In this document: one piece after another, positions 51,842-60,466 of the stretch
Position numbering within the stretch: position 1 is the stretch's first letter
Layout: each line of letters begins with the position of its first letter
NCBI GenBank assembly: GCA_028713655.1
Contig: JAQTNW010000002.1
Coordinates: 14,627-78,626 of the forward strand
Direction of reading: 5' to 3'
Length of the DNA stretch: 64,000 bases
Source of the DNA: Candidatus Methylacidiphilales bacterium
GTDB lineage: Bacteria; Verrucomicrobiota; Verrucomicrobiia; Methylacidiphilales; JAAUTS01
Translations under genes and position numbers: made by a program
Notes under the pieces: generated by a model
What the model was told of the DNA's origin: nothing
The model's database searches: none
The model's input: only the letters and a program-made list of their open reading frames with translations

Positions 51842-53200
51842 ATGCCCTCGTTTTACATCAAAACCTATGGCTGCCAGATGAATGAGCGGGACTCCGAACA
51901 GGTGGCCCGCCAGCTTCGCGAGCGCGGCTATGCCAAGGCAGCCAGCGAGGGTGAGGCCGATGTGATCCTGCTCAACACCTGTTCCGTGCGCGATATGGCG
52001 GAACAAAAGGCCCTCGATAAAATGAAAAACCTGCAGGGCTGCAAAAAACGCAAACCTTCCCTGGTGCTCGGCTTTATGGGTTGCATGGCCCAAAGCCGGG
52101 GGCAGGAACTGGCAGGGATGCTGCCCGGGCTGGACTTGGTGGTCGGCACGCAAAAATACCATAAAGTGGCCGATTATGTGGAGCAATTGCTCTCCCGCAG
52201 AAATCCCGACATGGACAACCTGCGCCAGGCAATTGTCGATACCGCGGAGGAACCCGGATCGCAAAACACCGTGCGAGACCACGAGTTGCGACAGCGTCAG
52301 GTTACGGCTTTTGTTTCCATCATGCAGGGCTGCGACATGCACTGCTCCTTCTGCATCGTGCCTGACACGCGCGGAGGCGAACGCAGCCGGCCCATCCCGG
52401 ATATAGTCGCCGAAGTCCGGGAACTGGTGTCGAACGGCATCAAGGAAGTAACCCTGCTCGGACAGATTGTGAACCACTATGGCCGGCATGAGTTTCCGGC
52501 TGACGCGCCGGGCAGGAGCCCCTTTGTGCAACTGCTTTATGCGCTGGAGGAAATCGACGGCTTGGAACGCGTCCGCTTTACCTCGCCGCATCCCATCGGT
52601 TTCAAGGCAGACCTGGTCCGGGCGCTCGGAGAACTGGAAAAGCTCTGCGAGCATGTCCACCTGCCCGTCCAATCCGGCAGCAACCGGATCCTGAAAGCCA
52701 TGCGCCGCGCCTATACAGCAGAACGCTATCTCCAACTTGTGAATGAAATCCGGGCCGTCTGCCCTGAAATGGCCCTGACCACGGACATCATTGTCGGATT
52801 TCCGGGGGAGACCGAGGAGGATTATCTCGAGACCCGCAAACTGGTGGAAACGGTGCAGTTCGACAACGCCTTCATCTTCCGTTATTCCGAGCGGCGCAAC
52901 ACTCCGGCGGCCTTACTGCCGGGACAGGTGCCCGAGGAAATCCGCGAGACCAGAAATCAAGACCTGCTGGGGGTGCTGGATACCATCGCTGCGCGCAAAG
53001 CCCCGTCAATCCTGGGGCAAACGGTGGAAATCCTGGTTGAAGGTCCGAGTAAAAATAATGCGGCCCGCCTCTTCGGCCGCACCCGCGGCAACAAGATTGT
53101 GATTTTTGAGGGCGACGAGCGCCATCGCGGCCAGCTCCTGCCGGTGAAGATCATCGACTCGACCGGATTTACATTTTACGGCGACCCGGTGATCTACTAG
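51842..53200 (+). CDS. miaB: tRNA-2-methylthio-N6-dimethylallyladenosine synthase
   Basis: The 452-residue radical-SAM methylthiotransferase has the N-terminal UPF0004 domain (YIKTYGCQMNERDSE; LNTCSVRDMAE; FMGCMAQ), the radical-SAM CX3CX2C motif CDMHCSFC, LGQIVNHYG, LPVQSGSNRILKAMRR, GFPGETEEDYLET and a TRAM end. It modifies A37 of tRNAs that read UNN codons. The start is the ATG at 51842 (the frame is open from 51761). The last codon TAG lies in the foldback element described at 53197. Confidence 0.94.
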   Translation: MPSFYIKTYGCQMNERDSEQVARQLRERGYAKAASEGEADVILLNTCSVRDMAEQKALDKMKNLQGCKKRKPSLVLGFMGCMAQSRGQELAGMLPGLDLVVGTQKYHKVADYVEQLLSRRNPDMDNLRQAIVDTAEEPGSQNTVRDHELRQRQVTAFVSIMQGCDMHCSFCIVPDTRGGERSRPIPDIVAEVRELVSNGIKEVTLLGQIVNHYGRHEFPADAPGRSPFVQLLYALEEIDGLERVRFTSPHPIGFKADLVRALGELEKLCEHVHLPVQSGSNRILKAMRRAYTAERYLQLVNEIRAVCPEMALTTDIIVGFPGETEEDYLETRKLVETVQFDNAFIFRYSERRNTPAALLPGQVPEEIRETRNQDLLGVLDTIAARKAPSILGQTVEILVEGPSKNNAARLFGRTRGNKIVIFEGDERHRGQLLPVKIIDSTGFTFYGDPVIY

Positions 53201-53362
53201 TGGTCTGTTTTCCGCGCAACCCTCCGGGCCGCTGTTCTTTGCACCGCTGGCTGTGTTGCTCGCTTGTCCCGTATCGTCCAGATAGGGGCCTGCGCTCGCG
53301 TCTTGCCAGCAGCGCAAATCCCAAGCGGCCAACCCGTCATTTCACGGAAAACAGGCCACTAG
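53197..53362. mobile_element. 166-base foldback (MITE-like) element with CTAG ends
   Basis: The arms CTAGTGGTCTGTTTTCCG (53197-53214) and CGGAAAACAGGCCACTAG (53345-53362) are inverted repeats with one mismatch. Further pairings inside (GGCCGCT with AGCGGCC; CGCTGGC with GCCAGC) make most of it a long imperfect hairpin. The left CTAG gives the TAG stop of miaB and the right CTAG gives the TAG of the hybrid kinase gene. A stretch of about 40 bases near 57912-57951 is a partial copy. Confidence 0.8.
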
Positions 53363-55002
53363 GCCTTCCGCCACTGCCGGAGGGCGGGCAGCATATTGAC
53401 CCTCGACGTGATTTTTCTCAAAAATCTGCGCGGGCTCAATCTCAGAATGTTGATCAGGCTTTTTGAGTCGAACGGTTTTTGCAAAAGATACAGCGGAATG
53501 CCGTCGAACTCCTTGAGAAATTCGGAAAAGTGCTCGGGAGGAAACCCGCTCATGAGCACAATTTTCAGGAACGGCTGCTTGGAATTTTCGCGCATGATCT
53601 CATACGCCTTTCGCACAAAAGCCAGTCCATCCATGCTCGGCATGGTGTAATCGACCATGATGATTCCCGGCAATTCCCCCTGCTTTAAAAGCTCCAGGAC
53701 GGCTTCCGGATTATAGAAGGATTTGGATTCGTAGCTGTTAAGCTTCATGAGGGATTCGATTGAAGACATGACATTTTCATCATCTTCAATGATATAGGTC
53801 AGGCGGGGCACATTTCCAACCGCCGGCAGCGGAATGCCGTCGGATTTTTCCGGCTGGATCAGGTCCATTTCATGCTCCGATTCAGGCTGATAGAGCGGCC
53901 AGGTAAATGTAAATTCCGTTCCGATATTTTTTTGCGACTTTATCTCCACGCGTCCGCCGTGTTGTTTCATGATGCCCTGCACCATGGGCAGGCCGAGGCC
54001 CGTGCCGGCACCGACGTCCTTTGTGGTAAAAAACGGCTCGAAAATACGCGGCATATCCCTCGGATCAATTCCCGCTCCTTCGTCCATTACCGCCACCGTC
54101 ACGGTAGTGCCATGCACAGCGGAAAAGACCCGGATTTTCCCGCCGTTCGGCATCGCATCGCGCGAATTGTTCAGGACATTGAGAAAGCAGTGGCTCAGGG
54201 CGGAATAACAGCCATTGATCAACAACCTGCGTTCCTGCCGGGCCTCTTTGGGGCGTTCCAGCAATTCGTCCAATTCAACGACGTAACGGGAGCCATATGA
54301 GCGGCGGGCAAGCGCGACCACATCCTGCACAAGGTCGATCAAATCGATGACCTCCATGACGAGGCTTTGCTTGCGCGCATATCCCAGCAGGCTGCGTGTC
54401 AGCGAGGCCCCGTTCGCGCAGGCTTTCATGATCCGTTCCATGGCATCGGTCAATTCCCCGTCCTTTTTCCGGGTCATGAGAAAAAATTCGGCATGGCCCT
54501 GGATCGCCATGATCAAATTATTGAAGTCGTGAGCCACCCCGCTGGCCAGCGCGCCTATGCTCTCCAGCTTGCGCGCGTTCATCACCTCTTCCTGAAGCCC
54601 GAGCCAGGGTGAGACATCGCTGAAGGACAGAAAGAACCAGTAATACCACTCGTTTTGTTCCTGGTGCCTGTGAATCTGCACCTTCACGGCCAGGGAACTG
54701 TTCTCCGGCTGCCCTGTTTCAAAGATGGGCAGCGCGATGTTTTCGTCCCGGGAGAGCCCCTCGAAGGCCTGCGTCAGGTAAATGACAAGATTGTTAGGCA
54801 ACTCCTCCCAGCGGACCGGCGCGTCGCCCAGGTTCGTTCTCGGGATGCCCAGGAGGTGCTGCGCCTGGTTGTTCGCCGACACCAGCAAATACTGCGCGTC
54901 CGACCCGACCCGGAACAAAATTTCCGCGGGCCCGCTGGCCTTTTCGCTAAAATCAGGCAGCAGGCGGCTTTCGAGATCCAAAATGGCGGGTGGAACCTTC
55001 AC
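53359..55002 (-). CDS. PAS-type hybrid histidine kinase with receiver
   Basis: The 547-residue protein has an N-terminal PAS-like sensor (about 25-135; LFRVGSDAQYLLVSANNQAQ). A HisKA/HATPase part has His158 in GVAHDFNNL, LNVLNNSRDAM, MDEGAGID and GTGLGLPMVQG. The C-terminal receiver holds the acceptor Asp in MVDYTMPSMDG. It has no membrane span. It is convergent with miaB across the foldback element. It resembles the 40.7-kb kinase, and both lack neighbouring regulators. Confidence 0.9.
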   Translation of the reverse strand: MKVPPAILDLESRLLPDFSEKASGPAEILFRVGSDAQYLLVSANNQAQHLLGIPRTNLGDAPVRWEELPNNLVIYLTQAFEGLSRDENIALPIFETGQPENSSLAVKVQIHRHQEQNEWYYWFFLSFSDVSPWLGLQEEVMNARKLESIGALASGVAHDFNNLIMAIQGHAEFFLMTRKKDGELTDAMERIMKACANGASLTRSLLGYARKQSLVMEVIDLIDLVQDVVALARRSYGSRYVVELDELLERPKEARQERRLLINGCYSALSHCFLNVLNNSRDAMPNGGKIRVFSAVHGTTVTVAVMDEGAGIDPRDMPRIFEPFFTTKDVGAGTGLGLPMVQGIMKQHGGRVEIKSQKNIGTEFTFTWPLYQPESEHEMDLIQPEKSDGIPLPAVGNVPRLTYIIEDDENVMSSIESLMKLNSYESKSFYNPEAVLELLKQGELPGIIMVDYTMPSMDGLAFVRKAYEIMRENSKQPFLKIVLMSGFPPEHFSEFLKEFDGIPLYLLQKPFDSKSLINILRLSPRRFLRKITSRVNMLPALRQWRKA

Positions 55003-55078
55003 ATGTGATATACAGCCAATTCCAAGTGATGTCTTAAACTCAACCCTCTTATTTTGGAATGTAAAGTTTCAATAATTG

Positions 55079-56161
55079 CTATTGTGCCGCTTGTTCGCTT
55101 CTTTCACATACCGCCAGGCATTCAAAATGCGCCGTCTGCGGGAAAAGATCCACCGGTTGAAATTGCAGCGGGTTCCATTGCGGGGCGATTTCCTTCAAAT
55201 CCCGGGCCAGCGTCGAGGGATTACAGGAAAGATAAACCAGCTTCCGGGCCGGCAACCCGGCCAGCAGCTTCCGCATCCCCGGGCTGAGGCCTTCCCGCGG
55301 CGGGTCCACCACAATTTCCGCGTCTTTGAGTTCGGGCAAATGCAGGAACTCCGGCAACACTTCCTCGCATTCCGCCTCGCGCACTTCCACATTCTGCGCC
55401 GCAATTCCGCGGGCTTCCTGCGCCAGTTTTGCGTCCGATTCCACCAGAATCACCCGCTCCGCTTTTTTGGAAATGCCCGGCGTAAAAAAGCCCGCCCCGC
55501 CATAACACTCAATCACCAGCGGCGCGCCTGCCGTGATTTGCAAGGCCACAAGTTCGCGCAGGGGATCGAGCAGGAACCGGTTCGTTTGATAAAAACCTTC
55601 CCGGGGGATTTCATCCTCGCGGAGGGAATAATGCTCCCGTCGGCCCGGATGCGAGCGCAGGTATCTGAGCTTGCGGTTCACCTCGACCGAGGCAATCACG
55701 CATTCCTCGACTTCCACCAAACTGCGCCCATCGCAACCGCGAAATCCAACCCGTTCGTCCTCCTGATGGACGCTGATGCGGTTCCGGTATCCATAGGGCT
55801 GGGGCGATTTTAAAAAATGCAGGATATTCGGATTTTGGATCCCGCCAATCCGGCCCAGCACATCACGCAACTGCTTTTCTTTTATTGCCAGTTGGGTTTC
55901 ATAATCCAGGTGCTGGTACTGGCAGCCGCCGCAAACCCGGTAATAGCGGCACTTCGGTTCGCAGCGTCCGGCCCCGCTCCGGATCAATTCCGCGATCTCT
56001 CCGTGCGCATAGTCCTTTTTTACGCGGGTGATTCGGACCTTCAACTGCTCTTGCGGCGCCGCATAGGGTATGAAAATCACACGGCCCTCGTGACGCGCCA
56101 CCCCGTCGCCGCCAAAGGCAATATCATGAATCTCAACTTCGACGATGTCGCCCGGTTTCAT
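55079..56161 (-). CDS. RlmD/TrmA-family 23S rRNA or tRNA 5-methyluridine methyltransferase
   Basis: The 360-residue protein has an N-terminal TRAM domain (MKPGDIVEVEIHDIAFGG). A CX5CX2C cluster CRYYRVCGGC matches the iron-sulphur site of RlmD-type enzymes. AdoMet motifs ECYGGAGFF and VVDPPREGLSPG follow, with catalytic Cys in YLSCNPSTLARDL. Which RNA it methylates cannot be told from sequence. The start at 56161 removes a leader with no conserved text. The Fe-S-bearing type is common in these bacteria. Confidence 0.88.
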   Translation of the reverse strand: MKPGDIVEVEIHDIAFGGDGVARHEGRVIFIPYAAPQEQLKVRITRVKKDYAHGEIAELIRSGAGRCEPKCRYYRVCGGCQYQHLDYETQLAIKEKQLRDVLGRIGGIQNPNILHFLKSPQPYGYRNRISVHQEDERVGFRGCDGRSLVEVEECVIASVEVNRKLRYLRSHPGRREHYSLREDEIPREGFYQTNRFLLDPLRELVALQITAGAPLVIECYGGAGFFTPGISKKAERVILVESDAKLAQEARGIAAQNVEVREAECEEVLPEFLHLPELKDAEIVVDPPREGLSPGMRKLLAGLPARKLVYLSCNPSTLARDLKEIAPQWNPLQFQPVDLFPQTAHFECLAVCERSEQAAQ

Positions 56162-56184
56162 ATTTGGTGGTTGTCGATGGAAAT

Positions 56185-56214
56185 GAAAAAACCCGCCCCT
56201 TGCGGAAGCGGGTT
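56185..56214 (-). terminator. Rho-independent terminator of the TIGR04073-type gene
   Basis: On the minus strand AACCCGC pairs with GCGGGTT, followed by a run of T (the + strand shows GAAAAAACCCGC). The stem-loop sits just below the 56236-56604 gene and just upstream of the methyltransferase gene start. Confidence 0.8.
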
Positions 56215-56235
56215 GTTCCAAAAAATAATGCCGAC

Positions 56236-56604
56236 TCAATACCAATTGTTATACAGGTCCGCCGGAGGATAGGGCTGCACCTGGCCGGAATCGTACGCCG
56301 GGCTTTTTAAGGAATCATCGATTACCATGGCAAAGGGAAAGGTGGCAACTTCAGCTATTCCCACCATCACATCCATGATCATGCGTGTGGTGCCCTGAAC
56401 AAAACCTTTTGTGGTGCCAACCGTGGGCCCATCGGACATGGTCAGACCATAAGGGGAATCAAAAAGTTCAGCGGGCGCCAATATGATATTGGCCAGGCCT
56501 TCGCCCAATTGATCATACACATTGCGCTTCTTCGGCATGCTCAGATCGGCAGAGGCCATGGAAACAAACGCCAATAACAGGACGGCAGTCATCAATTGCT
56601 TCAT
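56236..56604 (-). CDS. Exosortase-system-associated protein, TIGR04073-like
   Basis: The 122-residue protein has a signal peptide (LMTAVLLLAFVSMASAD) and the phrase QLGEGLANIILAPAELFDSP, a pattern from the TIGR04073 family. GLTMSDGPTVGTTKGFVQGTTR and VGIAEVATFPFAMV follow. The family is known from genomes with exosortase/PEP-CTERM systems, mostly Verrucomicrobia. No exosortase or PEP-CTERM protein is in this window, so the role is open. Confidence 0.75.
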   Translation of the reverse strand: MKQLMTAVLLLAFVSMASADLSMPKKRNVYDQLGEGLANIILAPAELFDSPYGLTMSDGPTVGTTKGFVQGTTRMIMDVMVGIAEVATFPFAMVIDDSLKSPAYDSGQVQPYPPADLYNNWY

Positions 56605-56662
56605 GGGTGAATTTTTACGCGTTTCACGTTAATAATGCAAGCCCAGAAGTACGCCCCGGCCT

Positions 56663-57985
56663 TTAACGCCCGGGAGGATCGTTCTCGAGGCTTTTCCGGT
56701 AATAATCGATCACTGCGTTTGCCACAATCTCGGCATATTCCCGGAAGACGCTCCGATACTTTTTGCCGCCGATATCGCGCTCTCCTTCGTAGTCTCCCGC
56801 AATAATCCGCGGGTATGCGTCCCGGTCGTTCATATAGGGGCCCTCGACAAAGACCACCGGCCCCGGGAACAAGCGGTTGGCCAGCAAATTTCGCGACCAG
56901 ACATAGGGACTGGTTCCGGCGCGCGAGGCGCCTTCGGGGGAATTTTCGTAATTTTCCGGGGCGTAATTCCACACCTGGGTCACCCGGTCCGCAATGGAAT
57001 CCGCCACCCGCTGCTCAACCCCGCTGGTTCTCTCCAATAATTTGTTAAACAGGACAAACTTCATGTCGTCAAACTCAAGCTCGGACGGCAGATAGGAGCC
57101 ATGCACAAAAATCACAATCTTATTCACCCGCATAAGCCGGGGCCGCCTCCCCCATGCGGCGGCATTGTAATGGATGCACAGGGTCAGATCCGGCTTCAAC
57201 TCGCTCACGGTTGTTGCGCGGGCGCGGATCTCCGCCACGCGGTAAAACAAAAGTTCCGAATACCACTTGGCGAGTTTAATCAGGCCGGCGGGGCCGAGAC
57301 GCTGGGCCTTTTTCGCATCGCGGAGCCACATCATTTGGACTCCCTCGGCCTGCAAATTTTCAGGGCGCAGCGGGGTTGCGGGTATTCCCAATTGCCGCGT
57401 CCAAACCACCTCGGCGCCCGCTTCCTTGAGCAAAGGCTCCATCAATTGGCATGTCGTATAATTCAATTCCCCTTCTTCGACCACCGGCCCCTGGCCGATC
57501 CGGAATTTCCGCTCCTCAATGTCCGACCAATCGCCGCCAATATGGCCGGGGTCGAGGCAAATACGCAGCCCCTGCAAGGGCTTTTCCGGGGTGGCTCCGG
57601 CCAACTTCCGGATCAACAGCGGCTTTTCCGGCGGGGGCCAGGGTTGTTTTTCCCGATCTGAGTCGGCCAGATGGAGTTCCCAAAGCTGGTTTTGCTTTTC
57701 CTTGTCGGAGTAAACCCGGACGGCCCCGTCATCCAGCGCCAGATATTGATAGATCGATCCGTCCGGAGAATACAAACGGAGCCGCGACTCAAGCTCGGCG
57801 CGGGTAATCGTGTTTTGATACCGGTCGAGGAGCCGCCAGTCCGGCTCGGTCGCCAGCATGGTGAGCTTGGCCCATACCGAAGCGCAGCACAAAAGCCAGA
57901 TGAACGCTGTCAGCGTCGCAAATCCCGGGCGGCCAACCCGCCATTTCAGAGCGCATGGGTCGCCAGTCCCGTGTCTATTTCCCAA
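56663..57985 (-). CDS. N-acetylmuramoyl-L-alanine amidase-like cell-wall hydrolase
   Basis: The 440-residue protein has an Amidase_3-type zinc domain. Zinc-site residues are visible in LDPGHIGGDWSD, EGELNYTTCQLM, LCIHYNAAAWG and a late FVEGPYMND. It cleaves the peptide stem from peptidoglycan. A hydrophobic stretch near residue 22-38 may be a signal peptide; the first 20 residues look derived from a foldback element. It overlaps the previous gene (57975-58562) by 11 bases. The N-terminal part before the zinc domain contains a possible small linker domain. Confidence 0.82.
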   Translation of the reverse strand: MGNRHGTGDPCALKWRVGRPGFATLTAFIWLLCCASVWAKLTMLATEPDWRLLDRYQNTITRAELESRLRLYSPDGSIYQYLALDDGAVRVYSDKEKQNQLWELHLADSDREKQPWPPPEKPLLIRKLAGATPEKPLQGLRICLDPGHIGGDWSDIEERKFRIGQGPVVEEGELNYTTCQLMEPLLKEAGAEVVWTRQLGIPATPLRPENLQAEGVQMMWLRDAKKAQRLGPAGLIKLAKWYSELLFYRVAEIRARATTVSELKPDLTLCIHYNAAAWGRRPRLMRVNKIVIFVHGSYLPSELEFDDMKFVLFNKLLERTSGVEQRVADSIADRVTQVWNYAPENYENSPEGASRAGTSPYVWSRNLLANRLFPGPVVFVEGPYMNDRDAYPRIIAGDYEGERDIGGKKYRSVFREYAEIVANAVIDYYRKSLENDPPGR

Positions 57986-58562
57986 CTGCTTTTAAATCCA
58001 GCTTGAGTTGCATGACCTGCCCCGTCTGGGCGGAAACCCTGGCATAACCGAATTCCACTTCCTTGTCCCCTTTCGCATTTGGGCCAAAGAGATGGGCAAT
58101 CCAAACTGCGGGCGATAACGGCCCGCTATCATCCTTCTTCAGCCAAAGGTTTACGCTGGAAATTTTCACGTCCTTGAGCGCCGAGCTGTTTTTCAAAATG
58201 GACAACAAATCCCGGGAATCGATTTTCAGTTTTGACTGGTCGATGATCTCCTCCTGTTTGTAGGCAAAAACGCGGAATTGATCCATCTGGGTGTAGCCAT
58301 CGCGGATGCTGGTAATTGCATTGCCCGAAACCGTCACCATGCTCCCATCCTGGGCCGCATAGGGATCATAAAACAAAATCTGCCATTCCATCGGGAGGAC
58401 GCCGACGGTCCCCGCTTTCCCGTAAATCTGCAACAGGCTTTTGCGGGCGGTATCATTCACCTGCTTCTTTGCCAAGTCCCGCGCCTCAAAGGCAGTGAGC
58501 GCAAAAGACTGAACTCCCAAGAGAAGCGCCAGAAAAACGGAACACAGAGCGGTTTTAATCAT
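57975..58562 (-). CDS. Secreted hypothetical protein
   Basis: The 195-residue protein begins with a signal peptide (MIKTALCSVFLALLLGVQSF) and has a PepSY-like alternating strand pattern (AQDGSMVTVSGNAITSIRDG) and a C-terminal AQTGQVMQLKL. It is coupled to the amidase by an 11-base overlap and may be a partner in cell-wall work. I do not recognise a family. Confidence 0.62.
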   Translation of the reverse strand: MIKTALCSVFLALLLGVQSFALTAFEARDLAKKQVNDTARKSLLQIYGKAGTVGVLPMEWQILFYDPYAAQDGSMVTVSGNAITSIRDGYTQMDQFRVFAYKQEEIIDQSKLKIDSRDLLSILKNSSALKDVKISSVNLWLKKDDSGPLSPAVWIAHLFGPNAKGDKEVEFGYARVSAQTGQVMQLKLDLKAVGK

Positions 58563-58917
58563 GATTGTCCTCTAGCAAAGCCGCGCCCCGCCTGCAACAG
58601 GCATTTAACCCGAATCGTTCTGCCCCTTCGGAACTATTCGCATCGGGCGGTTGCCGGGGCAGGCAAAGTCGGGGTTAGACCCCGCCCGGCCGTTCCGGCA
58701 ACTGTTCAAGTTCAAACCAAAAAGCACCGTCGGATTCAGCTTCAGAACGCACTTGGGTGTGCTGTGAGCGAACAACCTCACCGATGCCCTTCATCCGACG
58801 GGCGGCCGCCCGTCGGATTCAGCTTCAGAGCGCACCAGTGCGCCCTGCAATCAAAAGATTACCACAAATGCCAACATACAAGGAGCGGCCTGAGTTCAGT
58901 ATATGTTAGGGAACCCC
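58563..58917. repeat. Gene-free stretch with a 26-base palindrome and direct repeats
   Basis: A perfect 26-base palindrome occupies 58793-58818 (ATCCGACGGGC-GGCC-GCCCGTCGGAT). The segment CCGTCGGATTCAGCTTCAGA occurs at 58728-58747 and again at 58810-58829, so the second copy overlaps the palindrome's right arm. No gene is seen in the 355 bases. Confidence 0.8.
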
Positions 58918-59490
58918 CTATTTCTTTTCAGCCAGGACGAGGTTGTAGTTCTTGATGAAATAGGCCACGCCGGAAAAAATCGTGATGGCGAGCGTGAGAT
59001 ACAGCATCGGCTTCAGCAGGCAATCCTGCAGCTTGTGGACCAGGTCCGGATACCAGTTCATTTGCTGAAAACTCAACAAGGCCAGCCCGATCAAAACCGT
59101 CACGATCTGCGAGATGGTCTTGTGCTTGCCGATGCGCTCCGCCGCCAGAATGACGCCCTTGGCTGCCGCGAGCGTTCTCAGACCGGTGATCAAAAATTCC
59201 CGCGCGATGATGAAAACCACAATCCAGGCGGGCGCCATTTGATGGTCCACGAGGCCGATGTAGGCGGCGCTGATCAGGACTTTGTCCGCCAAGGGATCCA
59301 GCAGTTTGCCCAATTCCGTGATGAGATGATAGCGGCGGGCCAGGTAGCCATCCAGCCAATCGGTCAAACTGGCCGCAGCAAAAACGAAAAACGCGGCAAA
59401 CCCGGACCAACGGGCGTCGATTTCCATTGTCAGGGCAAAAACAAGGCAAAGGAAAAGTCTGCCGACGGTCAGTTTGTTTGGGAGATTCAC
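58918..59490 (-). CDS. pgsA: CDP-diacylglycerol-glycerol-3-phosphate 3-phosphatidyltransferase
   Basis: The 190-residue membrane protein has the CDP-alcohol phosphotransferase signature spread over DWLDGYLARRYHLITELGKL then LDPLADK (D-X2-DG-X2-AR-X8-G-X3-D-X3-D). It makes phosphatidylglycerophosphate. It closes the ftsK-rodZ-pgsA operon, 45 bases after the RodZ gene. Confidence 0.92.
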   Translation of the reverse strand: MNLPNKLTVGRLFLCLVFALTMEIDARWSGFAAFFVFAAASLTDWLDGYLARRYHLITELGKLLDPLADKVLISAAYIGLVDHQMAPAWIVVFIIAREFLITGLRTLAAAKGVILAAERIGKHKTISQIVTVLIGLALLSFQQMNWYPDLVHKLQDCLLKPMLYLTLAITIFSGVAYFIKNYNLVLAEKK

Positions 59491-59535
59491 GGCGTTAAAT
59501 GGGGCATTCGGTTCGTCAGCAATCGCAAGGGGGTA

Positions 59536-60453
59536 TCATTGCGACGGAACGCGTACGCGTTGAAGACCGGGCTGGTCGTATTTCCCGTAATTCTGGCCGT
59601 TGTAGATAATGTTCACAACCGCGGCCTCGCGCATGTTGATCACGAACGCATCGGCAGTCCACGGGGTTTGGTCCGGCTTGGGCATGATATCCCCAGCCGG
59701 GAGAATGTCTTCAAAAAGGGTTTCTTCCTTGCCTGCCCGAATTGCGGTCACACGCACCCAGCGCGCTTCCTCCCTGGCATCGGCATCCGCCTGCAACTCG
59801 AGCCTGTTCGGATAAACCACAGGCTTGGGAACGGGAGGTTTGTCCGCCACGGGCGCGGGCGGAGTTACAGGCTCGGCTTTGGCGGGTTCGGCGGGGTTGG
59901 GAGCAACTGTCTCCGCGCGTGGAGTGATCGGTTCGGCTTTAACTGCCGGAAGCGCCTTTTTCTGGTCTTCCTTGGCCGTGGCGGCGGGCGCCTCGACTTC
60001 GTGGACTTGCTGCTTCTTTTCGTGTGTCAGGAGAGGGCTGCTGATGTACTGTCTGTAGGCCCATGTGCCACCGAAGCCCAGGGCTACCAACAAAACAAGC
60101 ACAATCACGACCAGGCCAATTCCCTGCGGCGTGGCCACGGGCTGGGAGGAACGCTTGGGTATGGCTTCCAAGTCCTCCGGCTGAAGCTCGAGCATATCCA
60201 GCGATTCGCGCGCCACGCGGTTGAACTGCTTCAGCATGCCCCAACCGTCCAGTCCCAGTTCGCGCGCATACAGGCGGATAAAGCCGCGCGCATAGGCAAC
60301 GCTCGGCAGGCGGTCAAATTCGTCCGACTCCATGAGTACCAAGGAGTCTTTCTTCAGCTTGGTCCGTTTGGCTGCTTCCTCAAGAGTCCAACCTTTTGCC
60401 TGCCGTCCGGCGGCCAGTTGTTGCCCTATTGTTTTTTCGTTTAAGGTCTTCAT
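59536..60453 (-). CDS. RodZ-like helix-turn-helix membrane protein
   Basis: The 305-residue protein has an N-terminal Xre-type helix-turn-helix (IGQQLAAGRQAKGWTLEEAA; RLPSVAYARGFIRLYARELG), a membrane span at about 115-135 (GIGLVVIVLVLLVALGFGG), a Pro/Ala/Lys-rich linker, and a C-terminal DUF4115-like domain. RodZ links MreB to the cell-wall machinery. The start is at 60453; a 60474 start would overlap ftsK by 8 bases. The second-gene position is typical. Confidence 0.85.
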   Translation of the reverse strand: MKTLNEKTIGQQLAAGRQAKGWTLEEAAKRTKLKKDSLVLMESDEFDRLPSVAYARGFIRLYARELGLDGWGMLKQFNRVARESLDMLELQPEDLEAIPKRSSQPVATPQGIGLVVIVLVLLVALGFGGTWAYRQYISSPLLTHEKKQQVHEVEAPAATAKEDQKKALPAVKAEPITPRAETVAPNPAEPAKAEPVTPPAPVADKPPVPKPVVYPNRLELQADADAREEARWVRVTAIRAGKEETLFEDILPAGDIMPKPDQTPWTADAFVINMREAAVVNIIYNGQNYGKYDQPGLQRVRVPSQ

Positions 60454-60466
60454 ACGTGCGTACGTC

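Noticed and set aside
53197-53362. Insertion sequence with a transposase
   Set aside because: Only 166 bases with no open frame; the element is a non-autonomous foldback at most.
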